Below, in pieces: positions 1 to 6,969 of a DNA stretch of 13,861 nucleotides. Position 1 is the first letter of the stretch. Each line of letters starts with the position of its first letter. The notes under the pieces were generated by a model, which was not told the DNA's origin, made no database searches, and was given only the letters and a program-made list of their open reading frames with translations. The stretch is from contig JAICJW010000068.1 of assembly GCA_025928215.1 (NCBI GenBank), forward strand, positions 1-13,861, in the 5' to 3' direction. The position numbers and the translations under genes were made by a program. This stretch comes from Chloroflexia bacterium. GTDB taxonomy: Bacteria; Chloroflexota; Chloroflexia; Thermomicrobiales; JALYUS01.

Positions 1-96
1 CAGGATCGCCGCCAGCGCGCCCGTCGCGGCGGTGCCGACGCCCAGGCGGAGCAGATTCCGGCGGGTGAGCCGGCTGTTCGATGACATCCCTTCCAC
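1..96 (-). CDS. Tat-signal exported protein, N-terminus only (probable sugar ABC substrate-binding protein)
   Basis: Only about 32 codons are in the window; the gene continues past base 1. The N-terminus has a twin-arginine motif, LTRRNLLRLGVG, followed by an Ala/Gly/Leu-rich hydrophobic stretch, as in a Tat signal peptide. Two starts are possible. An ATG at 87-85 gives MSSNSRLTRR and has GGAAGG almost touching it. An in-frame GTG at 96-94 adds three residues and lies 7 nt after an AAAGGAG site, so I prefer the GTG. The gene starts 49 nt after the second permease on the same strand with no terminator between, so it is very probably in the ABC operon. A periplasmic or lipoprotein solute-binding protein is the natural missing component, but no solute-binding domain is visible, and another Tat substrate cannot be excluded. 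Confidence 0.75.
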   Translation of the reverse strand, partial: MEGMSSNSRLTRRNLLRLGVGTAATGALAAIL

Positions 97-145
97 GTGC
101 TGTCTCCTTTGCTGCAATGAGCAATCTATCACGATCCGACCGCCG

Positions 146-982
146 CTATCCCTTCACGGAACCGGCGGTAAGCCCACGAATCAGTTGGCGCTGCCCGACG
201 ACGAGCAGCGCAATAGTCGGAATGAGGACGAGCACGACGCCCGCCATGATGAGGTTGTACGAGAGCGACTCCTCGTTGCGCAGGAAGTTCAGGCCGATCT
301 GCGTGGTGCGCATGTTCCGGCTGTCCGTGACGAGCAGGGGCCAGAGGTACTGATTCCACGTCTGGAGGAAACTATAGACGGCCAGCGTGCCGAGCGCGGG
401 CCGCGAGAGCGGAATGACGATCGTGAGCAGGTAGCGCAGGCTGCCGCAGCCGTCCAGCGTGGCGGCGTCGTGCAACTCCGTCGGGATGGAGAGGAAGAAT
501 TGCCGCAGCAGGAAGGTGCCGAAGCCCGTGGCGACGAAGGGGGCGATCAGGCCCAAGTAGCTATCTTTCCAGCCCCATGTGGCGATCGTCTGATAGTTCG
601 GGATCAGCGTCACCTCGAAGGGGATCATCAGCGTTGCGAGGAAGAGCATGAAGAGCACCGTGCGCCCGCGAAACTCGCGGACGGCGAAGGCATACGCCGC
701 GAGGCTGGCCGTCACCAACTGCGCGATCATCACGGACGCCGCGACGATGAAACTGTTGAGGATATAGCGCGGGATCGGCAGCCGCTGGAGCACGGCGCGG
801 TAGTTGCCGAAGTCCAGGCCGCTCGGGAGGAACTTCGGCGGATACCGCGCGATCTCGTCCTGCGTCATGAAACTGGCCGTGAGCGCGTACAGAAGCGGGA
901 AGAGGATGACCAGCGCCGCCACCGAGAGCAACGCGTAGAGCAGGATCTTCCGCACCAGGCGCGTATTCGGCGAACTGCTCAT
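146..982 (-). CDS. Carbohydrate ABC transporter permease, MalG/UgpE-like
   Basis: This 278-residue inner-membrane protein is the second permease half of a carbohydrate importer of the MalG/UgpE type. The first hydrophobic helix is at about residues 13-36, followed by helices near 73-100, 107-127, 140-163, 185-206 and 245-263. The cytoplasmic EAA loop that docks on the ATPase is visible at about 169-193 (ELHDAATLDG...PLSRP), with the invariant glycine in DG. The C-terminal RGLTAGSVKG is the usual end of this family. Length is normal. The ATG overlaps the stop of the upstream permease as ATGA (979-982), which indicates translational coupling. The substrate cannot be read from the sequence: sugars or glycerol-3-phosphate are typical for the family. 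No ATPase gene is in the window. Confidence 0.95.
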   Translation of the reverse strand: MSSSPNTRLVRKILLYALLSVAALVILFPLLYALTASFMTQDEIARYPPKFLPSGLDFGNYRAVLQRLPIPRYILNSFIVAASVMIAQLVTASLAAYAFAVREFRGRTVLFMLFLATLMIPFEVTLIPNYQTIATWGWKDSYLGLIAPFVATGFGTFLLRQFFLSIPTELHDAATLDGCGSLRYLLTIVIPLSRPALGTLAVYSFLQTWNQYLWPLLVTDSRNMRTTQIGLNFLRNEESLSYNLIMAGVVLVLIPTIALLVVGQRQLIRGLTAGSVKG

Positions 983-1917
983 TGGTAGAACACCTTGCCT
1001 CCCAGCGACTTGAATTGGATGCCGGTCAGGGCGACGAGGATGACGAAGAGGATGACCGCCTGCGCCGATGCATAGGCGGAGTGGAAGTTGAAGAAGGCAT
1101 CGCGGTAGATCGAGTAAACGACGACATTGGTCGAGCTGGCCGGCCCGCCTTTGGTGAGGATGTCAATCTGCGCGAAACTCTGGAAGGCGGCGATCACTGA
1201 GATGACGCTGACGAAAAAGAGCGTCGGCGACAGGAGCGGCAGCGTGACATTGAAGAACATTCGCGGCGGGCTTGCGCCGTCAATTTTCGCGCTCTCGTAC
1301 AGCTCCTCCGGGATGCCCTGCAAGCCGCTGAGGAGGATCGTGAAGTTGAAGCCGAGGCCGAGCCAGATCGTGCCGATGGCGATTGCCCAGAGTGCGGAGT
1401 TCGTGTGCGTCAGCCACTGGACGGGCGAGAAACCGACGCGCGTCAGAAGATAGTTCAGCATGCCGACGCTCGGGTTGTACAAGAGGGCGAAAATCACCGC
1501 GCCCGCCCCGACCGAGACGCCAATCGTGATCGCGAAGGCGACGCGAAAGACGGAGATCGCCCGCAACCGCAGATTCGCCATCACCGCGAGCAGCAGCGCG
1601 ACCAGCAACCCGAGCGGGACGGTGTAGAGCGAGTAGAGGAAGGTGATCTTCAACGAGTTCCGGTAACTTTCGGACGTCAGCGCGTTCTTGTACTGATCCA
1701 GCCCAACGAAGATATCGGACGTGCCGCCGAATGGGTTGTCCGCATGGAGGCTGATCCAGACCGACTTGACGACCGGGTAGAAGACGAAAATCGTGAAGGC
1801 TACCAGTGAGGGCAACAAATAGAGGAGCGAAATCAGCGTCGCCTGCGCCTCGCGCATCCGCACTGCGCCGCGCGAGCGCGCACGGGAGATTGGTACACTG
1901 GTTTGGTCAGTGGCCAC
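979..1917 (-). CDS. Carbohydrate ABC transporter permease, MalF/UgpA-like
   Basis: This 312-residue inner-membrane protein is the first permease half of the importer. A cytoplasmic basic N-terminus (about 1-25) precedes six predicted helices, beginning with LISLLYLLPSLVAFTIFVFYP. The EAA loop lies at about 205-230 (EELYESAKIDGASP...LPLLSP). Near residue 255 the LTKGGPASST segment, typical of UgpA/MalF relatives, is present. The start is the GTG at 1917, preceded by a GAGG site 8 nt upstream; nearby ATG codons are out of frame. It is the first gene after the operon promoter at 1955-1982, with a leader of about 30 nt. Its stop overlaps the start of the second permease. Partner and substrate specificity are unknown. 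Confidence 0.95.
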   Translation of the reverse strand: MATDQTSVPISRARSRGAVRMREAQATLISLLYLLPSLVAFTIFVFYPVVKSVWISLHADNPFGGTSDIFVGLDQYKNALTSESYRNSLKITFLYSLYTVPLGLLVALLLAVMANLRLRAISVFRVAFAITIGVSVGAGAVIFALLYNPSVGMLNYLLTRVGFSPVQWLTHTNSALWAIAIGTIWLGLGFNFTILLSGLQGIPEELYESAKIDGASPPRMFFNVTLPLLSPTLFFVSVISVIAAFQSFAQIDILTKGGPASSTNVVVYSIYRDAFFNFHSAYASAQAVILFVILVALTGIQFKSLGGKVFYQ

Positions 1918-1954
1918 GCATTTTCCTCTTCATGAGCGGACAATCCTACGCATC

Positions 1955-1982
1955 GTTATAACACTCCTCAAACAATCGTCAA
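1955..1982 (-). promoter_or_regulatory. Sigma70-type promoter of the ABC permease operon
   Basis: On the minus strand, TTGACG (1982-1977, 5 of 6 to the consensus) is followed by a 16-nt spacer and TATAAC (1960-1955, 5 of 6). It lies about 40 nt upstream of the GTG of the first permease. This is the best promoter match in the window. The -10 sits in the small palindrome GTTATAAC. No clear LacI-type operator is seen. Confidence 0.7.
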
Positions 1983-2153
1983 GCCTGACGCCCGCCACCA
2001 CCCCGCACGCGCCATGCTAGCACGCAATTGTGATCGGATCGTATGCGGGCGCATGGCGCATTCGGATGATGTGGCATCGTTTATGCGTAGTCAGAAGCGG
2101 CAAGCACCGGGATGGGCGTACGTGCGGCGGTACGGCATCATACGGAGGAACAG

Positions 2154-2288
2154 ATGCAATTCTTTATCGAACTCTTGCTGTGGCACCTGATTATCGCGGC
2201 CTTCCTTGTCGGCGCGTTGGCCCTCTCGCGCGGCACGCGACAACCGAAAGCGCGGATGACGTACTCGAACGATCCATCGGGCGACTGA
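2154..2288 (+). CDS. Small single-pass membrane protein, 44 residues
   Basis: An ATG at 2154, six nt after a strong GGAGGAA site, opens a 44-codon frame ending in TGA at 2286-2288. The N-terminal half (about residues 2-24) is a continuous hydrophobic helix (FFIELLLWHLIIAAFLVGAL). It is followed by a short basic and polar tail (SRGTRQPKARM... ending SNDPSGD). This is the shape of a bacterial small membrane protein with a cytoplasmic basic tail. The strong ribosome site, uninterrupted frame and a hairpin terminator 43 nt after the stop support it as a real monocistronic gene. It is transcribed away from the ABC operon. No family is recognised and no function is proposed. Confidence 0.6.
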   Translation: MQFFIELLLWHLIIAAFLVGALALSRGTRQPKARMTYSNDPSGD

Positions 2289-2330
2289 TCCCGCGGCTTC
2301 CCATTCCCAATTACAATGAGACGAAATGAA

Positions 2331-2358
2331 GGGGTGACAGGCGATGCGCTGTCACCCC
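2331..2358. terminator. Strong hairpin terminator, probably bidirectional
   Basis: A perfect 10-bp stem, GGGGTGACAG (2331-2340) with CTGTCACCCC (2349-2358), closes an 8-nt loop. It sits between the small membrane protein (+) and the charged hypothetical protein (-), whose 3' ends face each other. The T-tracts are weak: GTAGTGTTTG follows on the plus strand and TTCATTTCG on the minus strand. Its loop and 3' arm resemble those of the terminator at 11394-11424. Confidence 0.75.
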
Positions 2359-2390
2359 GTAGTGTTTGTGCGGCGATGAGGCTGCCCGCG

Positions 2391-2654
2391 CTATCCCGCC
2401 GTCGTTTCGCCGCCGGACCGCGGCGGTTTGGGCTGCTGGGGCGTCCGTGAGGGGGAATGCCCCTCGGTTTCGTCGGCGGCCTGTGCCGTGACTTTCTGCT
2501 TTTGCGCCGCGCCGTCAATCATCCGCTCGATGCGCTGATCTTTCGGGCGATCCATCTCGCTATCGTCGCGCTGTTTCTCATCGTCCATCGTGCGGGCAAT
2601 CACCCGCTCCTCCGCGTTGACCGCTGTATCAGAAGTCATCCGGTTCGTTTCCAT
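2391..2654 (-). CDS. Small highly charged hypothetical protein
   Basis: This 87-residue frame begins METNRMTSDT and ends in a Pro/Gly/Thr-rich tail (PKPPRSGGETTAG). The middle is dense in D, E, R, K and Q (for example TMDDEKQRDDSEMDRPKDQR), so the protein is probably cytosolic and largely disordered or a single long helix. The start at 2654 is chosen because a GGAGAGG site lies about 9 nt upstream; an in-frame ATG ten codons earlier has poorer support. Codon third positions are GC-rich, like neighbouring genes. Plus-strand frames over the same bases are Arg/His/Ser-rich and unconvincing. It lies 169 nt after the secreted repeat protein and stops before the 2331-2358 hairpin. No homologous family is recognised; moderately confident that it is coding. 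Confidence 0.55.
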   Translation of the reverse strand: METNRMTSDTAVNAEERVIARTMDDEKQRDDSEMDRPKDQRIERMIDGAAQKQKVTAQAADETEGHSPSRTPQQPKPPRSGGETTAG

Positions 2655-2760
2655 GGCGCATATCCTCTCCATCATGCCGGTCACATTGGGGCATCAGCCC
2701 TCGCTTCCGTCGCACGAAAGGGCGCAACATCGGTGCCAGAGTCTCCGCCACAGCGCAAAC

Positions 2761-2780
2761 GGCGAGGAGCAATCCTCGCC
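2761..2780 (-). terminator. Hairpin downstream of the secreted repeat protein
   Basis: GGCGAGGA (2761-2768) and TCCTCGCC (2773-2780) form a perfect 8-bp stem with a 4-nt loop. On the minus strand it is followed by GTTTGCG, a short T-run. It is 43 nt past the stop of the secreted protein gene and upstream of the charged hypothetical gene, so it likely ends or attenuates the first transcript. Confidence 0.55.
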
Positions 2781-2801
2781 GCCGCAGTCACACATCCTCG
2801 A

Positions 2802-2816
2802 CCGGTATATTACCGG
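2802..2816 (-). terminator. Short hairpin immediately after a stop codon
   Basis: CCGGTA and TACCGG form a 6-bp stem around a 3-nt loop, within a few bases of the stop of the secreted repeat protein. There is no T-tract. It may stabilise the 3' end or act together with the stronger hairpin at 2761-2780. Confidence 0.3.
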
Positions 2817-2823
2817 ACGAACG

Positions 2824-3465
2824 TTATGATGCCCGGAACGCCGGTTGCCCATTCGCGGTGCAGAAGAAACCGCTCGTCGTCTCCGTTACGTCGCCATTCG
2901 GGCAGTTCGAGCGATCATCGTTGTACTGCCGGATGATGGAACCATTCGCAACTGTGCCGTATGCGGTGCCATTGAATCCGGGCGCGTAGGGGACGAAGCC
3001 GCCGTTGAAGACGGGGGCAGAGAGGCTGCTGGCTGCCGGTTGCCCATTCGCGGTGCAGAAAAAGCCACTCGTCGTTTCCGTCACGTCACCGTTCGGGCAG
3101 TTCGCGTTGCCGTCATTGTACTGGCGGATGATGGCGCCATTGCCAATCGAACCATAGACGGGGAGCGCGCCCCCGGTCTGATACGTGGGGAGTATCGCGG
3201 CGCCATAGCCGGGGATGTAGCCATAGGGTGCGGCAGAGGGATCAATGCGAATGCCGCTCACGGTGCAGACATTAATGAGATTCCCGCCGCTGTCCGAGAC
3301 TATGGAGACTGGCCCCCCACAGTACCGCGCATCGTAGTACGTGGAGACGACGGTGTTCGGCGGATAGGGGGATGCCGCGCCGACAGCGGCAGGGACGAGG
3401 GCGAGAAGAAGCAAACCGAGGCTGACGACCGCGAGGGAAAAACGACGAACAGGGAAGCCGTGCAT
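2824..3465 (-). CDS. Secreted protein with duplicated two-cysteine modules
   Basis: This 213-residue protein has a Sec signal peptide: basic FPVRRFS, hydrophobic core LAVVSLGLLLLALVPAAV, and likely cleavage after AVGA near residue 30. The mature part is rich in Gly, Tyr, Asn and Pro. Two copies of a roughly 38-residue module lie at about 107-144 and 172-209, 65 residues apart. Each copy contains IIRQYND, CPNGDVTETTSGFFC and TANGQPA. A degenerate earlier copy may exist at about 39-71 (STYYDARYC ... NVCTVSG). There are six cysteines in all (about 49, 67, 123, 137, 188, 202), two per module, consistent with extracellular disulfides. The start has a strong AGGAGG five nt upstream. No known domain is recognised; a surface or binding role is only an inference. 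A weak TTGTGG-17-TATTGG promoter candidate lies upstream. Confidence 0.85.
   Translation of the reverse strand: MHGFPVRRFSLAVVSLGLLLLALVPAAVGAASPYPPNTVVSTYYDARYCGGPVSIVSDSGGNLINVCTVSGIRIDPSAAPYGYIPGYGAAILPTYQTGGALPVYGSIGNGAIIRQYNDGNANCPNGDVTETTSGFFCTANGQPAASSLSAPVFNGGFVPYAPGFNGTAYGTVANGSIIRQYNDDRSNCPNGDVTETTSGFFCTANGQPAFRAS
2840..3142 (-). repeat. Intragenic direct repeat, two copies 195 bp apart
   Basis: Copies at 2840-2947 and 3035-3142 encode the two-cysteine modules of the secreted protein. Over the 16 codons of CPNGDVTETTSGFFC plus the next Asn, the copies differ at seven codons, all synonymous third-position changes. The spacing is exactly 65 codons. Confidence 0.85.
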
Positions 3466-3548
3466 AGGACCCTCCTCACAAACCAGACCAATACGGCGGG
3501 CACCGCACTACCACAAAGATACAACGTATGGACGCCTGATCGGTTGTC

Positions 3549-5486
3549 TCATCGCATCACTAAATGATCCGTGAACCAGCCAAGGAGCCGCGTCAGCGCG
3601 TCCCGCTGCGTCCGGGGGCGGCCACGCGTGAAGCCATGCGACTCGCCGGGGTAGCGGACGAACTCGACTTCCCGGCGCAGTTTCCGCAGCGCGACGAAGA
3701 GTTGCTCCGCCTCGGTGATCCGGCAAGTGTAATCCTCCTCACCATGCATGATGAGCAGAGGCGTCGTGATCCGCGTGACGAGGGGCATCGCCGAATGCTC
3801 CCGATAATATGCTGCTACTTCCCACGGCGCGCCGCCGCTGTCGAAATCAATGGATTCCCACTGATCGGTCGTACCGGAGAGGGTGGCGAGGTCGCTGATC
3901 GTCGCCATCGTCACGGCGGCGTGGAAGCGGTCGGTATGCGTGATGACATAGTTCGTCATGTAGCCGCCATATGAGCCGCCGAAGACGCCGAGCCGGTCCG
4001 GGTCCGCGATGCCGCGCGCGATCAGGGCATCGAGGGCGGCCATGCTGTCCGCGTGCTCCTTCGCCCCCCAGTCCGCAAGAATGGTATCGGCGAACTCCTT
4101 CCCGTACCCCGCGCTACCCCGGAAGTTGATCGAGTAGACAGCGAAGCCGTGCGTGGCGAGCATCTGCTGCTGCGTGGAGAATGCTTCTCCCACCGCGCCG
4201 TGTGGCCCGCCGTGCAGATGGAGCAGCGTCGGGAAGGGGCCATCACCGGCGCTCGTGCCCGGCGGCAGCCAGAGGACGCTTTCGACCCCACGCCCGTCCG
4301 CCGTGATGGCGAACCGCTCCGGTTTGCTGATCGCGATATCTGCCATCAGCGCGGTGTTAGTCCGGGTCAGTTGCCGCCGCGCGCCGCCGCGCTCGTCGCA
4401 GGACCAGATTTCCGGTGGCATCTCCGGGCCGGTCCACGGGAAGGCGAGCCGCGCGCCGTCCGCGCTGATCGTCGGCCAGCCTGTGCTGCCTTCGCCGCCA
4501 ATGACACGCGTTGCCTCACCATCCATCGTGACGCGATAGCAGTGCGCGTTGCCCGCGACATTGAGGATCGCCAGAACGGATTGACTGTCCGGCGACCAGA
4601 CGGGGGGAATGGCCGGGGCGGGCGGCTCCCATGTGCTGACGCCACGGTCCATGTGGCCGGTGAGATTCGTCGCCGCGCCGCCCGCCGCCGGGATGGTATG
4701 AAGGTGATAATCCGCCGTCGAGCCGGTGCGGGTATGCTGATTGTCGTAGTAGGCGATCGTCGTGCCATCCGGCGACCATGCCGGGCCTTGCGCGACGCCG
4801 GCGCTCTGCGTCAGTTGGTGGAGATCGCCGCCGTCCGCGTCGCTCGTGTAGACATCCCAGACCCATTCGAGGTCCCAATCCTCGCGCCGCGTTGTCACGA
4901 AGGCGAGGTGCGTGCCGTCCGGCGACCATGCGGGCGTGAAATGGTGCCACTCGCCTCCCGTTATCTGGCGCGTCATGCCGCTCGGTACGTCCACGACGAA
5001 GAGATGCCAGAAGCCGTCGCCGATGTAGCCGCTGCCATTGAGGAATGTGCGCAGGCGGCGGGCGACGCGGGGCGCGTTTTTCGGCGGATCGTACGGCGTG
5101 ACGCGGGCGGAAAAGGCGATGCGCGTGCCATCCAGCGACCAAACGGGTGCGCCCGCGCCGTGATGCAGGGTCGTCAACGGGCGCGGATCGCCCCCGGCGA
5201 GTGGCAGGAGCCAGAGTTGGGGCGCGTCGCCGTCCCGGTCGGAGGTAAAGGCGATCCACGTTCCATCCGGCGACCAGCGCGGGTTACTGTCCCGCCCTGT
5301 GCCGCGCGTCAGTTGGCGTGGCTCACCGCCCGCCGTTGGCACAATCCAGAGCGACGAATCGGTCCGATCGCGTTCACCGTCCAGCGTTCCGACGGTGTAG
5401 ACGATGCGTGTGCCGTCCGGCGACATGTGCGGATCGCCGACCGATTGCAGGCGGAGCAGATCGTCGGGTTCGAGCGGGCGTGGCAT
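3549..5486 (-). CDS. S9 family prolyl-oligopeptidase-type serine peptidase
   Basis: This 645-residue peptidase of the S9 (acylaminoacyl peptidase/DPP-like) family hydrolyses short peptides, often removing or releasing N-terminal residues. The N-terminal half is a beta-propeller with TolB-like blades marked by WSPDGT-type motifs at about residues 21, 71, 116, 187, 237 and 297. The C-terminal half is the alpha/beta hydrolase. Its triad appears as Ser505 in GGSYGGYM, Asp585 in HGEEDYTC and His617 in PGESHGF; LHGGPHG upstream supplies the oxyanion region. No signal peptide is seen, so it is probably cytosolic. The start at 5486 is chosen because AAAGGAA lies about 6 nt upstream and MPRPLEPDDLLRLQSVGDP is the usual family N-terminus; the open frame extends 36 codons further without support. 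It is divergent from the sulfite oxidase gene; a TATGAT at 5537-5532 may be its -10. Confidence 0.95.
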   Translation of the reverse strand: MPRPLEPDDLLRLQSVGDPHMSPDGTRIVYTVGTLDGERDRTDSSLWIVPTAGGEPRQLTRGTGRDSNPRWSPDGTWIAFTSDRDGDAPQLWLLPLAGGDPRPLTTLHHGAGAPVWSLDGTRIAFSARVTPYDPPKNAPRVARRLRTFLNGSGYIGDGFWHLFVVDVPSGMTRQITGGEWHHFTPAWSPDGTHLAFVTTRREDWDLEWVWDVYTSDADGGDLHQLTQSAGVAQGPAWSPDGTTIAYYDNQHTRTGSTADYHLHTIPAAGGAATNLTGHMDRGVSTWEPPAPAIPPVWSPDSQSVLAILNVAGNAHCYRVTMDGEATRVIGGEGSTGWPTISADGARLAFPWTGPEMPPEIWSCDERGGARRQLTRTNTALMADIAISKPERFAITADGRGVESVLWLPPGTSAGDGPFPTLLHLHGGPHGAVGEAFSTQQQMLATHGFAVYSINFRGSAGYGKEFADTILADWGAKEHADSMAALDALIARGIADPDRLGVFGGSYGGYMTNYVITHTDRFHAAVTMATISDLATLSGTTDQWESIDFDSGGAPWEVAAYYREHSAMPLVTRITTPLLIMHGEEDYTCRITEAEQLFVALRKLRREVEFVRYPGESHGFTRGRPRTQRDALTRLLGWFTDHLVMR

Positions 5487-5570
5487 CGGGCGTTCCTTTC
5501 CGGTTGATCGCCGCATCGCGACCAGGGGACTATCATACCGCCGCCACCGGCTGTGAACGACCGCGCGTGG

Positions 5571-5599
5571 TTGCATGCTTCGTAGTGGGCGCATACACT
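5571..5599 (+). promoter_or_regulatory. Candidate promoter of the sulfite oxidase gene
   Basis: TTGCAT (5571-5576), a 17-nt spacer and TACACT (5594-5599) lie 57 nt upstream of the ATG. Spacing is ideal and the -10 resembles those found at 9183 and 12027. Match to the consensus is moderate. Confidence 0.45.
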
Positions 5600-5655
5600 C
5601 GGACGATTGGCGTGCCTGCCATACCGGGAGGACGGACGAAAGGGAAGGGAAGACG

Positions 5656-6693
5656 ATGGACGTGGATCGCTCTCAGTTGGTGATGGTCAAGACGGAGCCA
5701 TTCAATGCCGAGACGCCGCTCGACGCACTCCGCGAGCCGGTGACACCGACGGTACGGCACTATGTCCGCTCCAACTTCTCCCTGCCCGATCATCCGGGGA
5801 CGCTCACCATCGGTGGCGCGGTCGAACGGACGCTGACGCTGACTCTCGACGAACTGCGCGCCATGCCCGCAACGACTCTGACCGTCACGCTCGAATGCGC
5901 CGGTAATGGCCGGATCGGCCTGATGCCGCTCCCGACCGGCGAGCCGTGGGCCGGCAACGCGGTCGGCACCGCGCGCTGGACGGGCGTACCCTTGCATCTG
6001 CTCCTGGAGCAGGCCGTCCCCCGCGCGGACGGTGTCGAGGTCTTCTTCGGCGGGGCCGATCATGGCCCGTACAAGGGCGGCCCGGATATCGCCTTCGGTC
6101 GCGCGCTCGCCCTCGACCGCGCGCGCGATCCCGCAACGCAGGCACTCGTTGCCTGGGCGATGAATGATGCGCCGCTCCCGCCTGACCACGGCGCGCCGCT
6201 CCGTCTCGTCATGCCCGGGTGGTATGGAATGGCGTCGGTCAAGTGGCTGGCGAAGATCGAAGTGCTGACGACCCCCTACGAGGGCCAGTTTCAGACGAAA
6301 TCGTATCAGTTCGAGTGGCCCGACCGCCCGCGGGAAGCGGTCACAACGATCTTCCCCCGCGCCCTCATCACCGATCCCGCGCCCAGCGACACGCTGCCAC
6401 GCGGTCCGTACACCGTTCGTGGCAAAGCGTGGTCCGGCACCGGGCCGATCACAGCGGTCGAAGTGAGCATTGATGGGGCGGGCGAGTGGCTGCCCGCCCA
6501 TGTCGCGCCGCCGACTGGGCCGTACGCGTGGCAGGAATGGCATTTCGACTGGGCGGGCGCGGAGCCGGGTCGCCATGTTTTCCGGGCGCGGGCGACCGAC
6601 GCTGCCGGGAAGTGCCAGCCCGATAGCCCGGCGTGGAACCGCCTCGGCTACGGCAATAACGCCGTACAGGTACTGGCCTTCGACGTGCGATAG
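5656..6693 (+). CDS. Sulfite-oxidase-type molybdopterin enzyme
   Basis: This 345-residue protein belongs to the sulfite oxidase molybdoenzyme family. The oxidoreductase domain spans about residues 30-205 and contains the molybdenum-ligating cysteine in LECAGNGR (Cys81). It also has the cofactor-pocket signature HGAPLRLVMPGWYGMASVKW at about 178-197. The C-terminal Mo-co dimerisation domain (about 225-345) ends in the typical WNRLGYGNNAVQ. It likely oxidises sulfite or a related sulfur compound. There is no heme (cytochrome b5) domain and no Tat or Sec signal, so a separate electron acceptor and a cytoplasmic location are inferred. The start at 5656 follows a GGGAAGGGAAG purine-rich site; an earlier in-frame ATG adds 27 residues unlike the family. 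It is probably co-transcribed with the small winged-helix gene 35 nt downstream. Substrate identity is not proven. Confidence 0.93.
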   Translation: MDVDRSQLVMVKTEPFNAETPLDALREPVTPTVRHYVRSNFSLPDHPGTLTIGGAVERTLTLTLDELRAMPATTLTVTLECAGNGRIGLMPLPTGEPWAGNAVGTARWTGVPLHLLLEQAVPRADGVEVFFGGADHGPYKGGPDIAFGRALALDRARDPATQALVAWAMNDAPLPPDHGAPLRLVMPGWYGMASVKWLAKIEVLTTPYEGQFQTKSYQFEWPDRPREAVTTIFPRALITDPAPSDTLPRGPYTVRGKAWSGTGPITAVEVSIDGAGEWLPAHVAPPTGPYAWQEWHFDWAGAEPGRHVFRARATDAAGKCQPDSPAWNRLGYGNNAVQVLAFDVR

Positions 6694-6728
6694 GGCTTCC
6701 GGCGTCTCGTTCCGAGAGAGGGGTACCA

Positions 6729-6968
6729 ATGAGCATGACGACGCAGTTCTTCGACGCGCTCGGCCAACGCGCCGGGACGCCGGATCGGCCCTTCGTGGAC
6801 GCGAACGAGATCGCGCAGGAACTCGGCATGAATGACACCGACCTGATCGCCGCTATCCAGGCGCTGGAGGAGGGCAACCTCATCGAGGATGTGGAGCGCG
6901 GCGAGATGATTGATGTCCGCCTAACCGAGCAGGGCGTGGAAATCTGGAAGCAGCAGCACCACCGATAG
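6729..6968 (+). CDS. Small winged-helix-like protein
   Basis: This 79-residue protein begins MSMTTQFFDALGQRAGT. The segment ANEIAQELGMNDTDLIAAIQALEEGNLIEDV (about 24-54) reads as a helix-turn-helix plus recognition helix. It is followed by a two-strand wing, GEMIDVRLTEQGVEIW, the layout of minimal winged-helix proteins. A GAGAGGGG site lies about 5 nt before the ATG at 6729; a second ATG two codons later is a less likely start. The gene follows the sulfite oxidase gene by 35 nt on the same strand, so it is probably in the same transcript. DNA binding is inferred from the fold pattern; the target is unknown, and a purely protein-binding winged helix is possible. Confidence 0.8.
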   Translation: MSMTTQFFDALGQRAGTPDRPFVDANEIAQELGMNDTDLIAAIQALEEGNLIEDVERGEMIDVRLTEQGVEIWKQQHHR

Positions 6969-6969
6969 A

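Noticed and set aside
2457..2936. A 159-codon plus-strand frame with leucine- and histidine-rich start
   Set aside because: It has no ribosome site, runs through two terminator-like hairpins into the repeat gene, and has a mixed composition unlike a real protein.
4053..5507. A 484-codon plus-strand frame over the S9 peptidase gene
   Set aside because: The opposite strand encodes a complete propeller and catalytic triad; the plus frame has no domain and an Arg-rich, low-information composition.
5533..6729. A 398-codon minus-strand frame over the sulfite oxidase gene
   Set aside because: It is a shadow of the molybdoenzyme gene; composition is Arg/Gly/Pro-rich with no motif.
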